A DNA stretch of 33,790 nucleotides, taken from NCBI GenBank assembly GCA_041862375.1, contig JBGVTE010000069.1, forward strand, positions 1 through 33,790. Reading direction: 5' to 3'. The DNA is from WVZL01 sp041862375 (GTDB taxonomy: Bacteria; Acidobacteriota; Aminicenantia; Aminicenantales; Aminicenantaceae). A model generated the notes under the pieces. It saw only the letters and a program-made list of their open reading frames with translations, searched no databases and was not told the origin of the DNA. Made by a program: the position numbers and the translations under genes. The first letter of the stretch is position 1. Every line of letters begins with the position of its first letter. Positions 1 through 7,734 of the stretch are shown piece after piece.

Positions 1-1
1 C

Positions 2-97
2 GCATGGGTAGTGAGCACTGCAATTAACTTTGCTTTTTCTTATGTGGTTGCCAACAACCTCAGGATGATCCAGAAAGCTCGAAGCTGCCAGATATAA
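2..97 (+). CDS. C-terminal end of an unidentified gene (5' partial)
   Basis: The frame is open from the window edge to a TAA at 95-97 and encodes 31 residues. The first half is hydrophobic with small and aromatic residues (AINFAFSYVVANN) and the tail is basic (ARSCQI), which could be a last membrane segment with a cytoplasmic tail. It is followed 13 bases later by a small ORF with a good ribosome binding site, so it may be the last part of the gene preceding the pilin-like operon. No family can be named from this fragment, and it could be a chance open frame. Confidence 0.3.
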   Translation, partial: AWVVSTAINFAFSYVVANNLRMIQKARSCQI

Positions 98-110
98 TAG
101 GAGGAGAACA

Positions 111-203
111 ATGTTTGATGGAAACGAGAAGCCGACATACCTAAAGCATTATTTAAGAAAAAATGGCTCTGCGAGAAAAAAATTCAATTTTTTTTATTTT
201 TAG
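111..203 (+). CDS. 30-residue small ORF with strong RBS upstream of PilX-like gene
   Basis: An ATG at 111 follows the purine-rich AGGAGGAGAACA at the proper distance, which is the best Shine-Dalgarno sequence in the first 250 bases and better than that of the pilin-like gene downstream. The product is 30 residues long, hydrophilic and basic (about 8 K/R), ending in an aromatic run (FNFFYF) and a TAG at 201-203. It lies between the upstream partial gene and the PilX-like protein at 234. It may be a genuine small protein, a translational leader, or the truncated start of a former gene. No homologue is recognised and the function is unknown. Confidence 0.35.
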   Translation: MFDGNEKPTYLKHYLRKNGSARKKFNFFYF

Positions 204-233
204 CGACTTAATATATGAGAGTAAAAAAATAAG

Positions 234-1502
234 ATGACCACGGTAAAATCACAGGAAGATAGGGGTTATATACTGATTGCCTCCTGTTTAGTCATTACTT
301 TCTTGACACTGCTTGTGCTCCCTTTTCTGTTCAAGTTATCTTCTGAGTACCGCCTTACGGAAAAATCCTATAAATCCCTCTCTGCTCTATCCTTGGCTGA
401 AGCAGGAGTTGAGAGAGCTATCTGGGAGTTGAAGTACGGAGATATTTCAAGTTGGGATGGAGACAATAATGAGAGGACAATGAATATTTCTTCATTTCAA
501 GCTGCAGGTGGAAACGTGATTGGTAACGTTGAGATACTGGTGCGAGACCCGATCAGTGAAAATCCTGTGATAGAAGCTACGGGAAGGGTTCTCTTCACTG
601 GTTCTACAACAATCGGGAAGACAATAGGAGTAGTGTTAAAGGAGAGTAGCGATTCCTCAATTTTTGATTTTGGAATTTTTGGGGATGAGGGAGTAGAGCT
701 GCACTCAAATGCGACAATTGATAGCTATGATTCTAGGGATGGTATCTATGGCGGGGATAATGTTAGTTCTAAAGGGCACACCGGCACGAACGGTACTAAT
801 GTTGGCTGTATTTATTTATATTCAAATGCTGAAATCTACGGAAATGCTATCTCAGGTTATGAAAGCAATCCAGATCAGGTTATAGTCACCAGAAGCAATG
901 CTCATATTTATGGGAATAAGCAGGCACTGTTTAGCATAGAAGAATTACCTTCGGTTCCCTCTCCAGAGGGCCTTCCTTTCCGAGGAAATTATTCTATTGA
1001 AGGCCAAGATACAATAAGCCAAAGTGGAGAATACACATCCTTTGTACTCAATAACAATTCTAAGGTTACTATTACAGCTGATGTTACCCTTTATATAACA
1101 GGGGATTTTACGATGATGAGTAATACTCAACTGGATATTGCTGAGGGTGTTAGTGTCACAATTTATCTTGGAGGAAGCTTCGAGCAAAAGAGCAACACTC
1201 AAGTAAACAATCTAACAAGGGATCCTACAAAGCTCTTGGTATTTGGTACCGACAGTTTCAACGGAAATATGGTGTGGAATTCCAATACTGAATTTTGGGG
1301 AGCACTATATGTTCCGAAAGCAAATGTAAATTATGACAGCAATTATGATTTATATGGCTCTGTTATTGCTAAATATGTTAACGTAAGGTCCGAAGCCAAG
1401 ATTCACTACGATGAGGCCTTAGAAAATTTGGATACTGTGATAGGAGATGGAGGTTCCACTTCTTATACTGTTAAATCTTGGCAAGAGAAACTTTCCTACT
1501 AA
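234..1502 (+). CDS. PilX-like minor pilin / surface protein with repetitive beta-rich C-terminal domain
   Basis: The N-terminus is a type III (prepilin-like) signal: a short charged leader ending RG (residues 10-11), then a hydrophobic stretch YILIASCLVITFLTLLVLPF that would be both the membrane anchor and pilin helix. There is no Glu at mature position 5, as in PilX- or GspK-like minor components. Residues about 54-66 carry LAEAGVERAIWEL, the motif typical of PilX-N proteins. The remainder (about 140-400) is Asn/Ser-rich with repeated SNA and SNT turns between short beta strands, resembling the DUF7305-type beta-helical domain found on many PilX proteins. It probably sits at a type IV pilus tip or on the cell surface. 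The start codon has only a weak RBS. No other pilus genes lie downstream, where the mobile element begins. Confidence 0.72.
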   Translation: MTTVKSQEDRGYILIASCLVITFLTLLVLPFLFKLSSEYRLTEKSYKSLSALSLAEAGVERAIWELKYGDISSWDGDNNERTMNISSFQAAGGNVIGNVEILVRDPISENPVIEATGRVLFTGSTTIGKTIGVVLKESSDSSIFDFGIFGDEGVELHSNATIDSYDSRDGIYGGDNVSSKGHTGTNGTNVGCIYLYSNAEIYGNAISGYESNPDQVIVTRSNAHIYGNKQALFSIEELPSVPSPEGLPFRGNYSIEGQDTISQSGEYTSFVLNNNSKVTITADVTLYITGDFTMMSNTQLDIAEGVSVTIYLGGSFEQKSNTQVNNLTRDPTKLLVFGTDSFNGNMVWNSNTEFWGALYVPKANVNYDSNYDLYGSVIAKYVNVRSEAKIHYDEALENLDTVIGDGGSTSYTVKSWQEKLSY

Positions 1503-1543
1503 TACCCCTTCCAAGTAAAGGAGAATACCCGTTATTTAATTAA

Positions 1544-1556
1544 CCTGGATTATTCA
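1544..1556. repeat. Left terminal inverted repeat of composite element
   Basis: The 13-base sequence CCTGGATTATTCA is preceded by TTAA (1540-1543). Its exact reverse complement is at 2574-2586. Including the TTAA and one more matching base on each side, the mirrored match is 18 bases (1539-1556 with 2574-2591), too long to be chance at the two ends of a mobile element. Confidence 0.85.
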
Positions 1557-2511
1557 GTGCGCCACGAGGGCGCAATAGACCAGTGGATGAAAGTTCCGCC
1601 GGAGTAACTGTTGGTAAGGCTCGGTAGCTACCCGAGACATAAGCGGGGTAACCCAGCTTGTGGAAGCCTTGGGGACAGACGTTCACCGAAAGGGTGGATG
1701 AGCAAGCCAGCGGGCCGCAACGTGAGTGAATCCCGAGCAGGCCTCGAAAGTGAAGTTTTGGGCGCCGGCCCGCCTGAATTACGGGGAAGGCCGGTGCGCT
1801 GTGGGGAAGTGACCGACGGAAGCACCCATAGCGGTCCAACGGGGTAATGGGAGCAGCACGCGGGCAAGGTTTATTGGGCAACGTGGGAGATCCGACTAGA
1901 GGAGGGACGCGGTCCTCAAAGCAGCAAGAGGCTGCGGACTGCTCGGGAGGCGGAGAGGCTCACGGTACTGAGGAAGCAGGGTAATGCCTGTGGAGGGAAG
2001 GAGCTTCACTTCTGGGTGCTTTACGAAGGAGTCAAGGAAAAGGAGATTGGCATGGGCCTGAAAACTCCCGATAAGATCCGGAGGCTCCAGAGGAAGCTTT
2101 ACATCAAGGCGAAGGAGGAGCCCGAGTTTCGCTTCTACCAGCTTTACGACAAGGTGTACCGAAAAGACATACTGGAACATGCCTACCGTCTGGTGCGGAT
2201 GAATAAAGGAGCGCCTGGGGTAGACGGTGTGACCTTCAAGGACATCGAAATGGAAGAGCTGGGGAAATGGATTGAGGGGCTCAGGAAGGAGTTGCGAGAG
2301 AAGACGTACAGGCCACAGCCGGTACGTCGGGTCATGATTCCCAAGCCAGGAGGCGGAGAGCGGCCACTCGGAATCCCAATAATAAGGGATAGGGTGGTGC
2401 AGACCGCCGCAAAACTGGTATCTGGCAGCCAAACCATCGAAGCGGGCGGTCCAGTGTCTTAAGAGCCGTATCCGGGAGATAGTCCACCGAGGAAACCAGA
2501 GACCATGGCCT
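1557..2511 (+). mobile_element. Group II intron remnant (5' ribozyme domains plus broken maturase gene)
   Basis: The segment opens GTGCGCC, the group II 5' splice boundary consensus, and runs into a G+C-rich, stem-rich leader (1557-2050) typical of ribozyme domain I. It includes a GTGGATGAAAGTTCC segment like the conserved GGTGAAAGTCCC of these introns. The maturase gene follows in the position expected for a domain IV ORF. The conserved domain V hairpin (GAGCCG...CGGTTC type) is not present: the look-alike GAGCCGTATCCGGG at 2463 is maturase coding sequence and lacks a pairing partner. The 3' ribozyme domains and most of the maturase are therefore deleted, and the intron should be unable to splice or move by itself. 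Its structural class was not resolved by eye. Confidence 0.8.
2052..2462 (+). pseudogene. Truncated group II intron reverse transcriptase/maturase, N-terminal part
   Basis: From the ATG at 2052, which has AAGGAAAAGGAGA in front of it, the reading frame gives a typical intron maturase N-terminus. It has an MGLKTPDKI start, the FRFYQLYDKVYR segment, NKGAPGVDGVTF (RT block 1), YRPQPVRRV.IPKPGG (block 2) and ERPLGIPIIRDRVVQ (start of block 3), up to AAKL near residue 122. The frame then leaves the family after position 2418, adding about 14 unrelated residues before a stop at 2460-2462. The YADD catalytic block and the rest of the palm and thumb are missing. A GTG at 2016 would add 12 residues but is less typical of the family start. 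The product would be inactive. Confidence 0.85.
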
Positions 2512-2580
2512 GTTCGCAGTGGGCGACCAAGGCTTCACAAACCATGTCTTGTATCTGTGGCAACCTCGACTCGTGAATAA
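2419..2580 (+). pseudogene. Maturase domain X fragment, out of frame after internal deletion
   Basis: In the frame one base ahead of the N-terminal part, 2419-2511 encodes LAAKPSKRAVQCLKSRIREI followed by VHRGNQRPWP. This matches the start of the domain X (maturase) region of group II intron proteins, where P-S-K-x-[AS]-[VI]-x-x-L-K, I-R-E-I and GN-x-x-PWP are usual. Roughly 250 residues of RT domain are missing between the two pieces and the junction changes frame, so one deletion explains both. After PWPV the expected RDRLN..L.GW.NYF is absent, so a second junction must lie near 2512. From there the sequence probably belongs to the right IS end. The frame closes at a TAA inside the right inverted repeat. 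Confidence 0.7.
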
Positions 2581-2586
2581 TCCAGG
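2574..2586. repeat. Right terminal inverted repeat of composite element
   Basis: TGAATAATCCAGG is the exact reverse complement of 1544-1556 and is followed by TTAA (2587-2590). The inward sequence (reverse strand CACGAGTCGAGGTTGCCACA) differs from that inside the left end, where the intron begins immediately. This is what an intron inserted right behind the left repeat would leave. Confidence 0.85.
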
Positions 2587-2788
2587 TTAATCATTGAGAA
2601 TCAAAAAGGTAAGAGATTCGTGACTTTTTGTTTTAAGGTGAGGTCTAGACAGGCTGGACAATAATAGGGGGAGAGCTTTTATTCTTCTTGGACAATTTTT
2701 ATGGGGGAAGGTGACTTCTCTTTGTACTCTTTTAGAATAGATTGGTAGAACTGCATGATTGGTTTATCTCCCATGAATTCTACATCCA

Positions 2789-2986
2789 TCATTTTTCAAA
2801 TCTTCTTTTTTTCCAAAGCCAGAATAACAAAACAGCAGGTGCTTGATAAAGGGCAAAGATTATAGGAGAGAGGATTAACCAGTAGATGTTAAAGTCAAGG
2901 ACAAAGAGAACAATAAAGGCTGCTATTCCACCCGCAGATGTTACGAAGATACCCACTAGCCAGAGGAAGGAATAAACCTTTTTCAT
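2789..2986 (-). CDS. Small membrane protein with two predicted transmembrane segments
   Basis: A 65-residue ORF on the minus strand encodes two hydrophobic segments (about residues 7-30 and 35-57). They are separated by a short turn with DFNIYW and followed by a basic tail KKRRFEK, so both ends are predicted to be cytoplasmic. The ATG at 2986 has only a weak upstream AAATGAACC as RBS. It lies 147 bases downstream of the octaheme cytochrome stop, on the same strand, so it might be co-transcribed. No family is recognised. Its clean hydrophobic pattern and basic tail make a chance ORF less likely, but the call is modest. Confidence 0.5.
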   Translation of the reverse strand: MKKVYSFLWLVGIFVTSAGGIAAFIVLFVLDFNIYWLILSPIIFALYQAPAVLLFWLWKKRRFEK

Positions 2987-3133
2987 GGTTCATTTATATA
3001 TTTTTATTCACGAAAGTGCAAGATGATGGCTTTGTGTCCTTATTACAATCAAATGGATACAACTAATGATTACTGATTCTTAAAGAACAGTGAAACCTTT
3101 CCGAAGAATATAAGCGATTATTATTTCTCTCTT

Positions 3134-4366
3134 TTATTTTGCTCGCCTTAGTTCCTCAGCCATTTTCTTAATTTCTGTCAGGTCTTGTTTCATTTCACTC
3201 CAACCATACCACAAGGCATAATCCGGGTTAGCGTGGAATGTTCCCTGGAATGTTCTCATCCGATGTTTGAGAAACATTACAAACAACCTCTGTTCAATAG
3301 CAGTGGGTGCATCACGAAATGTCAGGAGGTCAGGATAAGAATAAGCATAGGTTTCTGTTCTGGGAATTATACCGTCCTTATATAATTGAGCTACAGCACG
3401 GATGGCCTCAGCCATTAAATGGTCAGCTTCTTTAATCATCCGGTCACCCTTTTTCAACTCCGCCCTGGCAAAATTAACTGAATGGCATTGGTTGCAGGTC
3501 TTAATCATTTTATCCCGCTCTTTTTGCCAGCCTTCCTGCGTTAAACGGGCAACATCTGCAGCCTTCACTACCTCAAGTCTGGCCGTGGGCTTTCCGTCGG
3601 GATCAAGAATCCCAAGTGCTTGAAGGATAGTTGCTCTATCTTGAGCCCACTTCTTATCTTCTGGCATCGGTAGACGTACAGCCAGGAATCCCCAGGCTGT
3701 CTTTACAGCATGATTGCCTTCCTGCATGTGACAGAATTGACATGTTGGTGCCGCTGCATTTTCAGGAAGAATCTTGCTCTGTTTCAATAGATATCTAACA
3801 CCGTGCTTGGAAGATGAATACATTTCCCACTGAGGATGGTCGAAACCCATATGGCAGGTCTGGCAGGCTTGAGGCTGGCGGGCCTCTTGAGCAGAGAACA
3901 TGTGACGAGTGTGGCAGGCATCGCAAGAGGCAACACCAAATCCAGCTCCGTTCTTTTTTAAAACGTTTGTTTCTTCCTCTGTTTTCAATCCAATCTTGTG
4001 GCAGCCGCCGCAACCCTTCATTCCTTCCATCAGTACCATGGGCTGCCAGTGTGCAGTAGGCATGGCTTTCATGGCAGCCCAGGCCAGGGCATGTTTTCCT
4101 GCTTTGAATTGATTTACCTGGTCTTCATGACAGAGAGCACAGGTCTGAGGCGTTGGTATTTTAACATTAGCTACATCTTTGTTGGAGGAGTGCGTATCGC
4201 CGTGACATACCGAGCAGCTGATATCATTCTGACTATGCAAGCTCAACTTCCAATCAGAAACGATGCGAGGAGTGATTTTCTGGTGGCACTTCAAGCATTC
4301 CTGGGATGATACAAAAGAGGCAAGTGCTAGGATTAAGAATAAAAGGATGATTTTTTTATTAAGCAT
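3134..4366 (-). CDS. Octaheme c-type cytochrome, hydroxylamine oxidoreductase (HAO) family
   Basis: A signal peptide (about residues 1-22) leads into exactly eight CxxCH haem motifs starting at residues 24, 51, 76, 119, 148, 168, 209 and 291. Their spacing, the MKGCGGCHKIG context of the fourth motif and the PTCQFCHMQEGNH segment of the seventh match the HAO/octaheme nitrite or hydroxylamine reductase family. The C-terminus has NPDYALWYGW as in that family. The protein should be periplasmic and act on a small nitrogen compound, either oxidising hydroxylamine or, more likely in an anaerobe, reducing nitrite or hydroxylamine. In true HAO the fourth haem is the catalytic P460 and is crosslinked to a tyrosine near the C-terminus; alignment is needed to see if that tyrosine is kept. 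No NrfH-like or quinol-oxidising partner is adjacent. The start is well supported by GGGGAGGATATC before ATG. Confidence 0.85.
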   Translation of the reverse strand: MLNKKIILLFLILALASFVSSQECLKCHQKITPRIVSDWKLSLHSQNDISCSVCHGDTHSSNKDVANVKIPTPQTCALCHEDQVNQFKAGKHALAWAAMKAMPTAHWQPMVLMEGMKGCGGCHKIGLKTEEETNVLKKNGAGFGVASCDACHTRHMFSAQEARQPQACQTCHMGFDHPQWEMYSSSKHGVRYLLKQSKILPENAAAPTCQFCHMQEGNHAVKTAWGFLAVRLPMPEDKKWAQDRATILQALGILDPDGKPTARLEVVKAADVARLTQEGWQKERDKMIKTCNQCHSVNFARAELKKGDRMIKEADHLMAEAIRAVAQLYKDGIIPRTETYAYSYPDLLTFRDAPTAIEQRLFVMFLKHRMRTFQGTFHANPDYALWYGWSEMKQDLTEIKKMAEELRRAK

Positions 4367-4460
4367 GATATCCTCCCCAAAATCATCTGGAACTTACAAT
4401 ATCATATCATGTATATAGATATTATATAAAATATCGTTTTAGGTCAATGAATTGATTTAA

Positions 4461-5234
4461 TTAGAATCGATACGTTACCCCTGCTCTTAGCAGGAATCCA
4501 GTCCACAATCCTGCATCGACTAGTATATATAGATTCTCAGCAAGCTCCCCTTTTAGACCAAAACTAAATTGAATAATTGGTATAAATTTCATAAAATCTT
4601 CTACATCCTTCAAATCCTTCTCCTCGGAATCAGATTCATCCTCAAACTCATCTTTATCTGCATTGTAAAATCTTCCAGTGTACGAGAGTGAAGTATTCCC
4701 TTTTACAGGAGAAATGCCGAAACCATAGGTGAAATAAGGTCTAATTTTCCAAGAGGGCTTTATATCCCAACTCAGGCTCAGGTTGACAGAAAGGGGCTCT
4801 AAGATAACCGTGCCATTAGCAACTGCATCCATGTATGAGCCATTACTGAAATCATCTCTCACATTTCCTTCTAATTCCAGTTCCATTCTTGTTTTCTCGA
4901 TTGAAAGTCCAAGGCTGAAAGAACCGGTTTTTCCGCTTGGATAGAACCTAATCTCAAAGCCATAATTATTCCCAGTTGAGTCGAAGCTTATATCTTGTCT
5001 ATAAATCCCTGCTCCGAGCTCTGGATGGTCCTCTTCGATGTTTTCCTGAAACTCCTCCTCCATCTGTTCTCCCACCTTATCCTCTATCAAGCCCCTCACA
5101 AGATTTAAACTCCACTTTGAATAATGAATATTAAATTCCCACTTTCCTTTGTCAAATATGCCAGCAAATGAAACCTGAGAAGCAAGAAATGAGAGAACCA
5201 GAAGGTAGAGAAGAATTTTGATCCAATTTTTCAT
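4461..5234 (-). CDS. Putative outer-membrane beta-barrel protein
   Basis: The 257-residue product has a cleavable signal peptide (about 1-24, ending VSFAG). The rest is dominated by alternating hydrophobic/polar strands (NYGFEIRFYP, FSLGLSIEKT, PLSVNLSLSWDI, IRPYFTYGFGI, IIQFSFGLKGEL) and ends AGVTYRF. The terminal aromatic residue is the signature used by the BAM machinery. An acidic loop around residues 195-212 (EFEDESDSEEKDLKDVED) would be an extracellular or periplasmic loop. It resembles small 8-strand OmpW/OmpA-like barrels in size, but no family is certain. A strong RBS (TAAGGAGGAGTCT) supports the start. It lies 94 bases upstream of the cytochrome on the same strand, with room for a separate promoter in the A+T-rich gap 4367-4460. 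Confidence 0.65.
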   Translation of the reverse strand: MKNWIKILLYLLVLSFLASQVSFAGIFDKGKWEFNIHYSKWSLNLVRGLIEDKVGEQMEEEFQENIEEDHPELGAGIYRQDISFDSTGNNYGFEIRFYPSGKTGSFSLGLSIEKTRMELELEGNVRDDFSNGSYMDAVANGTVILEPLSVNLSLSWDIKPSWKIRPYFTYGFGISPVKGNTSLSYTGRFYNADKDEFEDESDSEEKDLKDVEDFMKFIPIIQFSFGLKGELAENLYILVDAGLWTGFLLRAGVTYRF

Positions 5235-5564
5235 AGACTCCTCCTTACCCTATCTTTTCTTTTGATGCACATACGATTTTTTATTGATAGCAGAATTATG
5301 AATGCTCCCAGTTTTATTACTTCCAAAGAGATTAGTTACAATCTTTTCACCTGTGTTTTCTTTTCCCTTTAGAATGTTGATTATTCAATGTATTATAAGA
5401 GTTATGTCGTGTCAAAAAATAGCTCCTCTTCACGTCAAATCTCAATTCATATCAAAGTGAAATAGCATCATATTAGGAGCCTGGTTTGAAAATTATATAT
5501 TCATTTTAGAAAATATATCAATATTCTCAAAACATATGAATTTTAGAGTGAAGGAGACTTTGCT
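5235..5564. other. Intergenic stretch between divergent genes, no gene seen
   Basis: These 330 bases separate the divergent barrel protein (minus) and the DUF1684 protein (plus) and must hold both promoters. The sequence is very A+T-rich, especially 5490-5545, directly before the DUF1684 RBS (GAAGGAGACTTTGCT). I found no convincing ORF with an RBS, RNA gene or long repeat. Confidence 0.5.
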
Positions 5565-6497
5565 ATGACTAAAAAACAGATAATGATGATGATAACGCTT
5601 CTCTTTCTATTTTCTCTACAAATATCATTCATAGAATTAAAAGCAGGCCTGGCTGGTGAAGAGGATCAGAGTTTTATAAAAGAGGAGATGACGTGGAGAG
5701 GCCTGCGGGATAAACAGATGCGTTCACCAACAAGCTGGCTGACGATAGCGGGCCTTTTCTGGCTCGAAGAAGGAGAGAACAGTTTTGGCTCTGCTGCTTC
5801 GAATAAAGTTGTACTTCCTTCTGTTTCTGCTCCTCCTCACGGAGGAAAGTTTATCCTTAAAGAGGGAAAGATAAAAGTTGTAGCCAATGAAGGAGCAGGG
5901 ATTAGAGCAGAGGGCAAGGAAATAAAAGAGATGTTACTTGAAGGAGATGATCAAGGGAAGCCAGATGTCCTGGAATTGGGTGAGCTGAGGATGTGGATTA
6001 TAAAAAGAGGAGAACGGTATGCAATACGCCTCAGAGATTTAAACGCCGCTGCATACAAGAAATACGAGAAGCTTGATTTTTTCCCTCCCAGAAAGGAGTT
6101 TAGGGTTGAGGCTGAATTTATTCCTCATTCCTCTCCAAAAACCATTACGGTGGAAACTATCATCGGTACCGAAAATGAAATGACCTCTCCTGGATATGTG
6201 AAATTTGAGATTGGGGGGCAGGAATTTCATCTGGTTGCCTTAGGAAATGGAGGAAGAAATAAAAAGCTTTTTTTCATCTTCAAGGATGAAACAAACGGGA
6301 AGGAAACCTATGGTGCGGGAAGGTTTATGGTGTCGGATTTAAAGGAGAATGGAAAAGTGGACCTTAACTTTAACAGAGCTTACAATCCTCCCTGTGCCTA
6401 TACTTCCTATGCTACCTGCCCGCTCGCTCCTTCTCAAAACTGGCTGAAGGTTCGGATTGAAGCTGGAGAAAAAAAATATCCAGGTGGATATCACTGA
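5565..6497 (+). CDS. DUF1684 domain exported protein
   Basis: The 310-residue protein has a hydrophobic signal segment (about residues 8-30). It is followed by the DUF1684 core: WRGLRDKQMRSPTSWLTIAGLFWL near the N-terminus, and the family's most recognisable signature near the C-terminus, DLNFNRAYNPPCAYTSYATCPLAPSQNWL, here split around residues 272-300. The protein ends IEAGEKKYPGGYH as usual. Family members are secreted or periplasmic proteins of 200-300 residues with no established biochemical role; the two conserved Cys in the signature may be structural. The start follows GAAGGAGAC at a normal distance. It appears monocistronic, with the convergent glycosyltransferase gene next. Confidence 0.88.
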   Translation: MTKKQIMMMITLLFLFSLQISFIELKAGLAGEEDQSFIKEEMTWRGLRDKQMRSPTSWLTIAGLFWLEEGENSFGSAASNKVVLPSVSAPPHGGKFILKEGKIKVVANEGAGIRAEGKEIKEMLLEGDDQGKPDVLELGELRMWIIKRGERYAIRLRDLNAAAYKKYEKLDFFPPRKEFRVEAEFIPHSSPKTITVETIIGTENEMTSPGYVKFEIGGQEFHLVALGNGGRNKKLFFIFKDETNGKETYGAGRFMVSDLKENGKVDLNFNRAYNPPCAYTSYATCPLAPSQNWLKVRIEAGEKKYPGGYH

Positions 6498-6579
6498 AGA
6501 CTAAAAAACTACACCTCACTATTTATTTAGGAAGAAAGGAATATTATAAAGGATAGGTTAAATAGGTAAATAAAGCTCT

Positions 6580-7536
6580 TCACCTCAGTATACTGGTTAT
6601 AGTTTCCCAGACAGAACTCAGACCTATATCATAAACTGATTCACTGCTCAGAACAGCAACTCTGCCAAACGGCTTCCAGTAAGATTCCAGGTCTTTCCGG
6701 AAAAGAGCCACAACATCTGTTCCGCAGGCTGCTGCGAGGTGGGTAACTCCTGAATCGTTCCCTAGGTAAATAGCTGCTCTTGATAGTAAACCTGAAAGCT
6801 TTATGAGGGGTGGGTTCTGGAGCCATACCCATCCAGCAGGGAAATTGGTGCTCTTCAGCCTGTTTTCAATTCTAGTTTCTGACATTCCCGTTACAAGAGT
6901 TCCCCCAAACCCCCTTTGGGAAAGCTTGAGGATTATTTTAAAGAAATTATCCAATGGCCAACATTTACTCTCACTTCCGCTTCCAGGATGAACGACTGCA
7001 ATCTCATCACCTTTCTTTAAAATCTCTTCCCCAAGAAGCTTTACTCCCTCATCTTTCTGGTGTGAGCTCAGGGGAAGGAGTGTGCAATCACTGAAGGGAA
7101 GAGTTGAGCTTTTTTCCCCATTAAGAAATTCAAGAGTTTTTTCGAAAAAAAATGTGCTTATCGGGCCTCTATAATCTGGATCATGAATAAAAAAATGGCA
7201 TCTTTTCTGTTTCAAAGAAAGGAAATACTCTTCGAGGGTAAGGTTGCTCTTTTTTTGCATCCAGCCCAATATAAAAGAAAATCTTCTCAGCCACTGAGCA
7301 AGCTCTTCAGGGTAAGGAGGTGATTCGAAAAGGGGAGCAATTTTTGGATCGCTGATAGATATAATAGAATCAACAACGGCAGCTTCTTTAAGAATCCGGC
7401 CGTATTCCTCCCTGCATACGAGCGTAAGAAAAGAGGCGCGGTGAATTTTTCGCAGAAGGTATATTGAGGGCAAAACGACCATCAAGTCTCCCAGGCCTCC
7501 CAGGCGGAATAACAGCGTAGATTTCATTTGCCTCAT
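6580..7536 (-). CDS. Glycosyltransferase family 9 (heptosyltransferase-like)
   Basis: The 318-residue protein has the GT-B architecture of ADP-heptose:LPS heptosyltransferases. The N-terminal strand LLFRLGGLGDLMVVLPSIYLL carries the G-x-GD acceptor-side motif, and the C-terminal donor domain begins with VVHPGSGSESKCWPLDNF. YLGNDSGVTHLAAACGTDVVALF (about residues 264-286) is the nucleotide-sugar site with the conserved D-S-G-x-x-H. It would add a sugar to LPS or another surface glycan at the inner membrane. It stands alone rather than in a polysaccharide cluster. The ATG at 7536 has no RBS; an ATG at 7527 (fourth codon) has GAGG just in front and is an equally good start. Confidence 0.85.
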   Translation of the reverse strand: MRQMKSTLLFRLGGLGDLMVVLPSIYLLRKIHRASFLTLVCREEYGRILKEAAVVDSIISISDPKIAPLFESPPYPEELAQWLRRFSFILGWMQKKSNLTLEEYFLSLKQKRCHFFIHDPDYRGPISTFFFEKTLEFLNGEKSSTLPFSDCTLLPLSSHQKDEGVKLLGEEILKKGDEIAVVHPGSGSESKCWPLDNFFKIILKLSQRGFGGTLVTGMSETRIENRLKSTNFPAGWVWLQNPPLIKLSGLLSRAAIYLGNDSGVTHLAAACGTDVVALFRKDLESYWKPFGRVAVLSSESVYDIGLSSVWETITSILR

Positions 7537-7734
7537 TTATACTGCCAGAAAAAAAGGAGATGTCAAGTCAGGAAAAGTAGTTTAATCTTAGATACCTAAA
7601 AAAGATAATTCCGCCAGTTGACTTCAATATTGTCCTTTGCTATAAGGAATTATTCCTCTGTAAGAAAATCATTGAGTTGAAAGAGGGAAATTCACTATGC
7701 TCCAGTGGGAGATCAATATTAAAGGAGGTTATAT

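Larger units (their letters stand above)
1540..2590. mobile_element. Composite decayed element: IS-like ends with TTAA duplication enclosing a group II intron remnant
   Basis: The unit 1544-2586 begins CCTGGATTATTCA and ends with its exact reverse complement TGAATAATCCAGG. It is flanked on both sides by TTAA (1540-1543 and 2587-2590), which has the form of a 4-base target duplication. Short inverted repeats beginning CC and 4-base duplications are known features of IS1380-family insertion sequences, so I infer IS1380-like ends, but no transposase is left. The two ends diverge immediately after the 13-base repeat: the left side becomes GTGCG, the canonical 5' end of a group II intron, while the right side reads CACGAGTCGAGG inward. 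The interior is markedly more G+C-rich than the flanks. It lies in the intergenic space after the pilin-like gene and interrupts no recognised ORF. Confidence 0.65.

Noticed and set aside
1540..1881. Long minus-strand open frames across 1540-2538 (113, 178 and 84 codons)
   Set aside because: They lie opposite the intron leader and maturase gene, have no RBS and no family likeness, and G+C-rich ribozyme sequence readily stays open by chance.
2463..2490. GAGCCGTATCCGGG resembling the 5' half of group II domain V
   Set aside because: There is no pairing CGGTTC half downstream, and the same bases encode the maturase segment LKSRIREIV.
2332..2538. Minus-strand frame ending at the right IS end, possibly a transposase fragment
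   Set aside because: The residues (MVCEALVAHCEQAMVSG in one frame) do not resemble any transposase I know and run into antisense of the maturase remnant.
3795..4309. Several plus- and minus-strand ORFs inside the octaheme cytochrome
   Set aside because: They are shadows of the haem protein, whose eight CxxCH motifs fix the true frame.
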